A stretch of DNA of 23,000 bases from Bacillota bacterium (GTDB lineage Bacteria; Bacillota_I; Bacilli_A; Erysipelotrichales; Erysipelotrichaceae). The stretch covers positions 1 to 23,000 of the forward strand of contig JAEWGY010000113.1 in NCBI GenBank assembly GCA_023388035.1. Direction: 5' to 3'. Of this stretch, positions 22,324 through 23,000 are shown piece after piece (within the stretch, counting starts at the first letter, position 1; each line of letters opens with the position of its first letter). A program made the translations under genes and the position numbers. The notes under the pieces were generated by a model. It did not search any database, was not told the DNA's origin, and saw only the letters and a program-made list of their open reading frames with translations.

Positions 22324-23000
22324 TCATCTTTAAAACTGCCATAAAAGCATCCTGTGGAATCTCTACTGAACCTACTGATTTCATTCGTTTCTTACCTTCT
22401 TTTTGCTTCTCTAAAAGTTTTTTCTTACGAGTGATATCACCACCATAACATTTTGCTAGTACATTCTTACGTAAGGCTTTAATATTGGTTCTTGCGATTA
22501 TTTTATTACCGATAGCAGCTTGCACAGGGATTTCAAATTGTTGCTTAGGAATAATTTCTTTTAATTTACTTGTTATTAACTGACCGCGATGATAGGCAAA
22601 ATCACGATGTACAATCACACTTAAAGCATCAATGATATCACCATTTAAAAGAATATCCATTTTAACTAAATTCGATTTACGATAGCCATTTAATTCATAA
22701 TCTAGTGAAGCATATCCTTTTGAAAGAGATTTTAATTTATCAAAATACTCATAGATTATTTCTGATAAAGGGATATCATAAATTATTCGATTACGATTAT
22801 CATCGATATATTGCATATCAACATAGATACCTCTTTTAGCCTGTGATAATTCCATAACAGGACCAATATAATCATTAGGAACGATGATACTAGCTTTAAC
22901 ATAAGGCTCTTCAATATATGAGATTTTAGTTGGATCAGGCATTAAAGAAGGATTATCAATTGCTAGCATTTCACCATTAGAAAGATGGATATGATAAATA
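22313..23000 (-). CDS. lepA: Elongation factor 4 (LepA), C-terminal part (partial)
   Basis: The reading frame enters from beyond the right edge (IYHIHLSNGEMLAIDNP is continuous with the following sequence) and ends in TAA at 22313. It covers about 228 C-terminal residues. The EPYVKASIIVPNDYIGPVM segment is the EF-G-like domain V, and the LepA-specific C-terminal domain includes KCYGGDITRKKKLLEKQKEGKKRMK. LepA is a ribosome-associated GTPase that back-translocates or remodels ribosomes; its GTPase domain lies outside the window. The internal ATG at 22969 is not the real start. The stop overlaps the hemW start. Confidence 0.96.
   Translation of the reverse strand, partial: IYHIHLSNGEMLAIDNPSLMPDPTKISYIEEPYVKASIIVPNDYIGPVMELSQAKRGIYVDMQYIDDNRNRIIYDIPLSEIIYEYFDKLKSLSKGYASLDYELNGYRKSNLVKMDILLNGDIIDALSVIVHRDFAYHRGQLITSKLKEIIPKQQFEIPVQAAIGNKIIARTNIKALRKNVLAKCYGGDITRKKKLLEKQKEGKKRMKSVGSVEIPQDAFMAVLKMNDD

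Noticed and set aside
1..23000. CRISPR arrays, tRNAs, rRNAs, insertion sequences, replication origin
   Set aside because: I looked on both strands for regular direct repeats, tRNA-like cloverleaf arms, transposase motifs and DnaA-box clusters and found none convincing.

Overview
The window looks like a chromosomal housekeeping segment from a low-GC Gram-positive bacterium of the class Bacilli. The likely relatives are gut-type lineages with reduced genomes (Erysipelotrichales, RF39 or Acholeplasmatales-like); this placement is an inference. It rests on very AT-rich DNA, Bacillus-like gene order, strong AGGAGG-type ribosome binding sites, and TGA used as a genuine stop (trmFO, rnhB, rbgA and hemW end in TGA while tryptophans are TGG). 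The TGA usage argues against the Mycoplasma/Spiroplasma code. Undecaprenyl-phosphate genes suggest a cell wall or other lipid-linked surface glycans. I see no insertion sequence, phage, CRISPR array, tRNA, rRNA or obvious horizontally acquired island.

Layout. (1) 1-186, + strand: 3' end of gltX, convergent with galE; both stop codons lie inside one bidirectional terminator. (2) 179-7811, - strand: rpsB-tsf, a terminator, then pyrH-frr-uppS-cdsA-rseP-popT(DUF368)-galE, all nearly touching. (3) 7951-15541, - strand: lepB-rbgA-rnhB-topA-trmFO-xerC-malQ, mostly overlapping by 1-14 bases, from a promoter that predicts a leaderless lepB mRNA. (4) 15604-15951, - strand: rplS with its own promoter and terminator. 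(5) 15952-16355: a 404-bp, very AT-rich divergent spacer. (6) 16356-16619, + strand: rpsT. (7) 16671-18107, - strand: pepA, divergent from (8) proS, 18179-19870, + strand, with overlapping promoters. (9) 19966-21238, - strand: infC-rpmI-rplT behind an L20-type attenuator leader. (10) 21235-23000, - strand: hemW and the 3' part of lepA.

How the genes work together. Most products serve translation: ribosomal proteins S2, S20, L19, L20 and L35, elongation factor Ts, IF3, ribosome recycling factor, EF4, two aminoacyl-tRNA synthetases, TrmFO and the 50S assembly GTPase RbgA. A second group serves the envelope: UppS makes the C55 carrier, PopT returns the carrier phosphate across the membrane, CdsA makes CDP-diacylglycerol, RseP and LepB are membrane proteases, and GalE makes UDP-galactose. 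TopA, RNase HII and XerC maintain the chromosome; MalQ handles malto-oligosaccharides. Compared with the Bacillus order, dxr is missing between cdsA and rseP, proS has left that operon, and malQ sits where hslVU-codY usually are.

I find no convincing new multigene system. The points worth a second look are regulatory and architectural: terminators that contain stop codons, a probable leaderless gene, overlapping divergent promoters, a non-ATG start for infC, PopT inside the uppS operon, and a long charged tail on S2.
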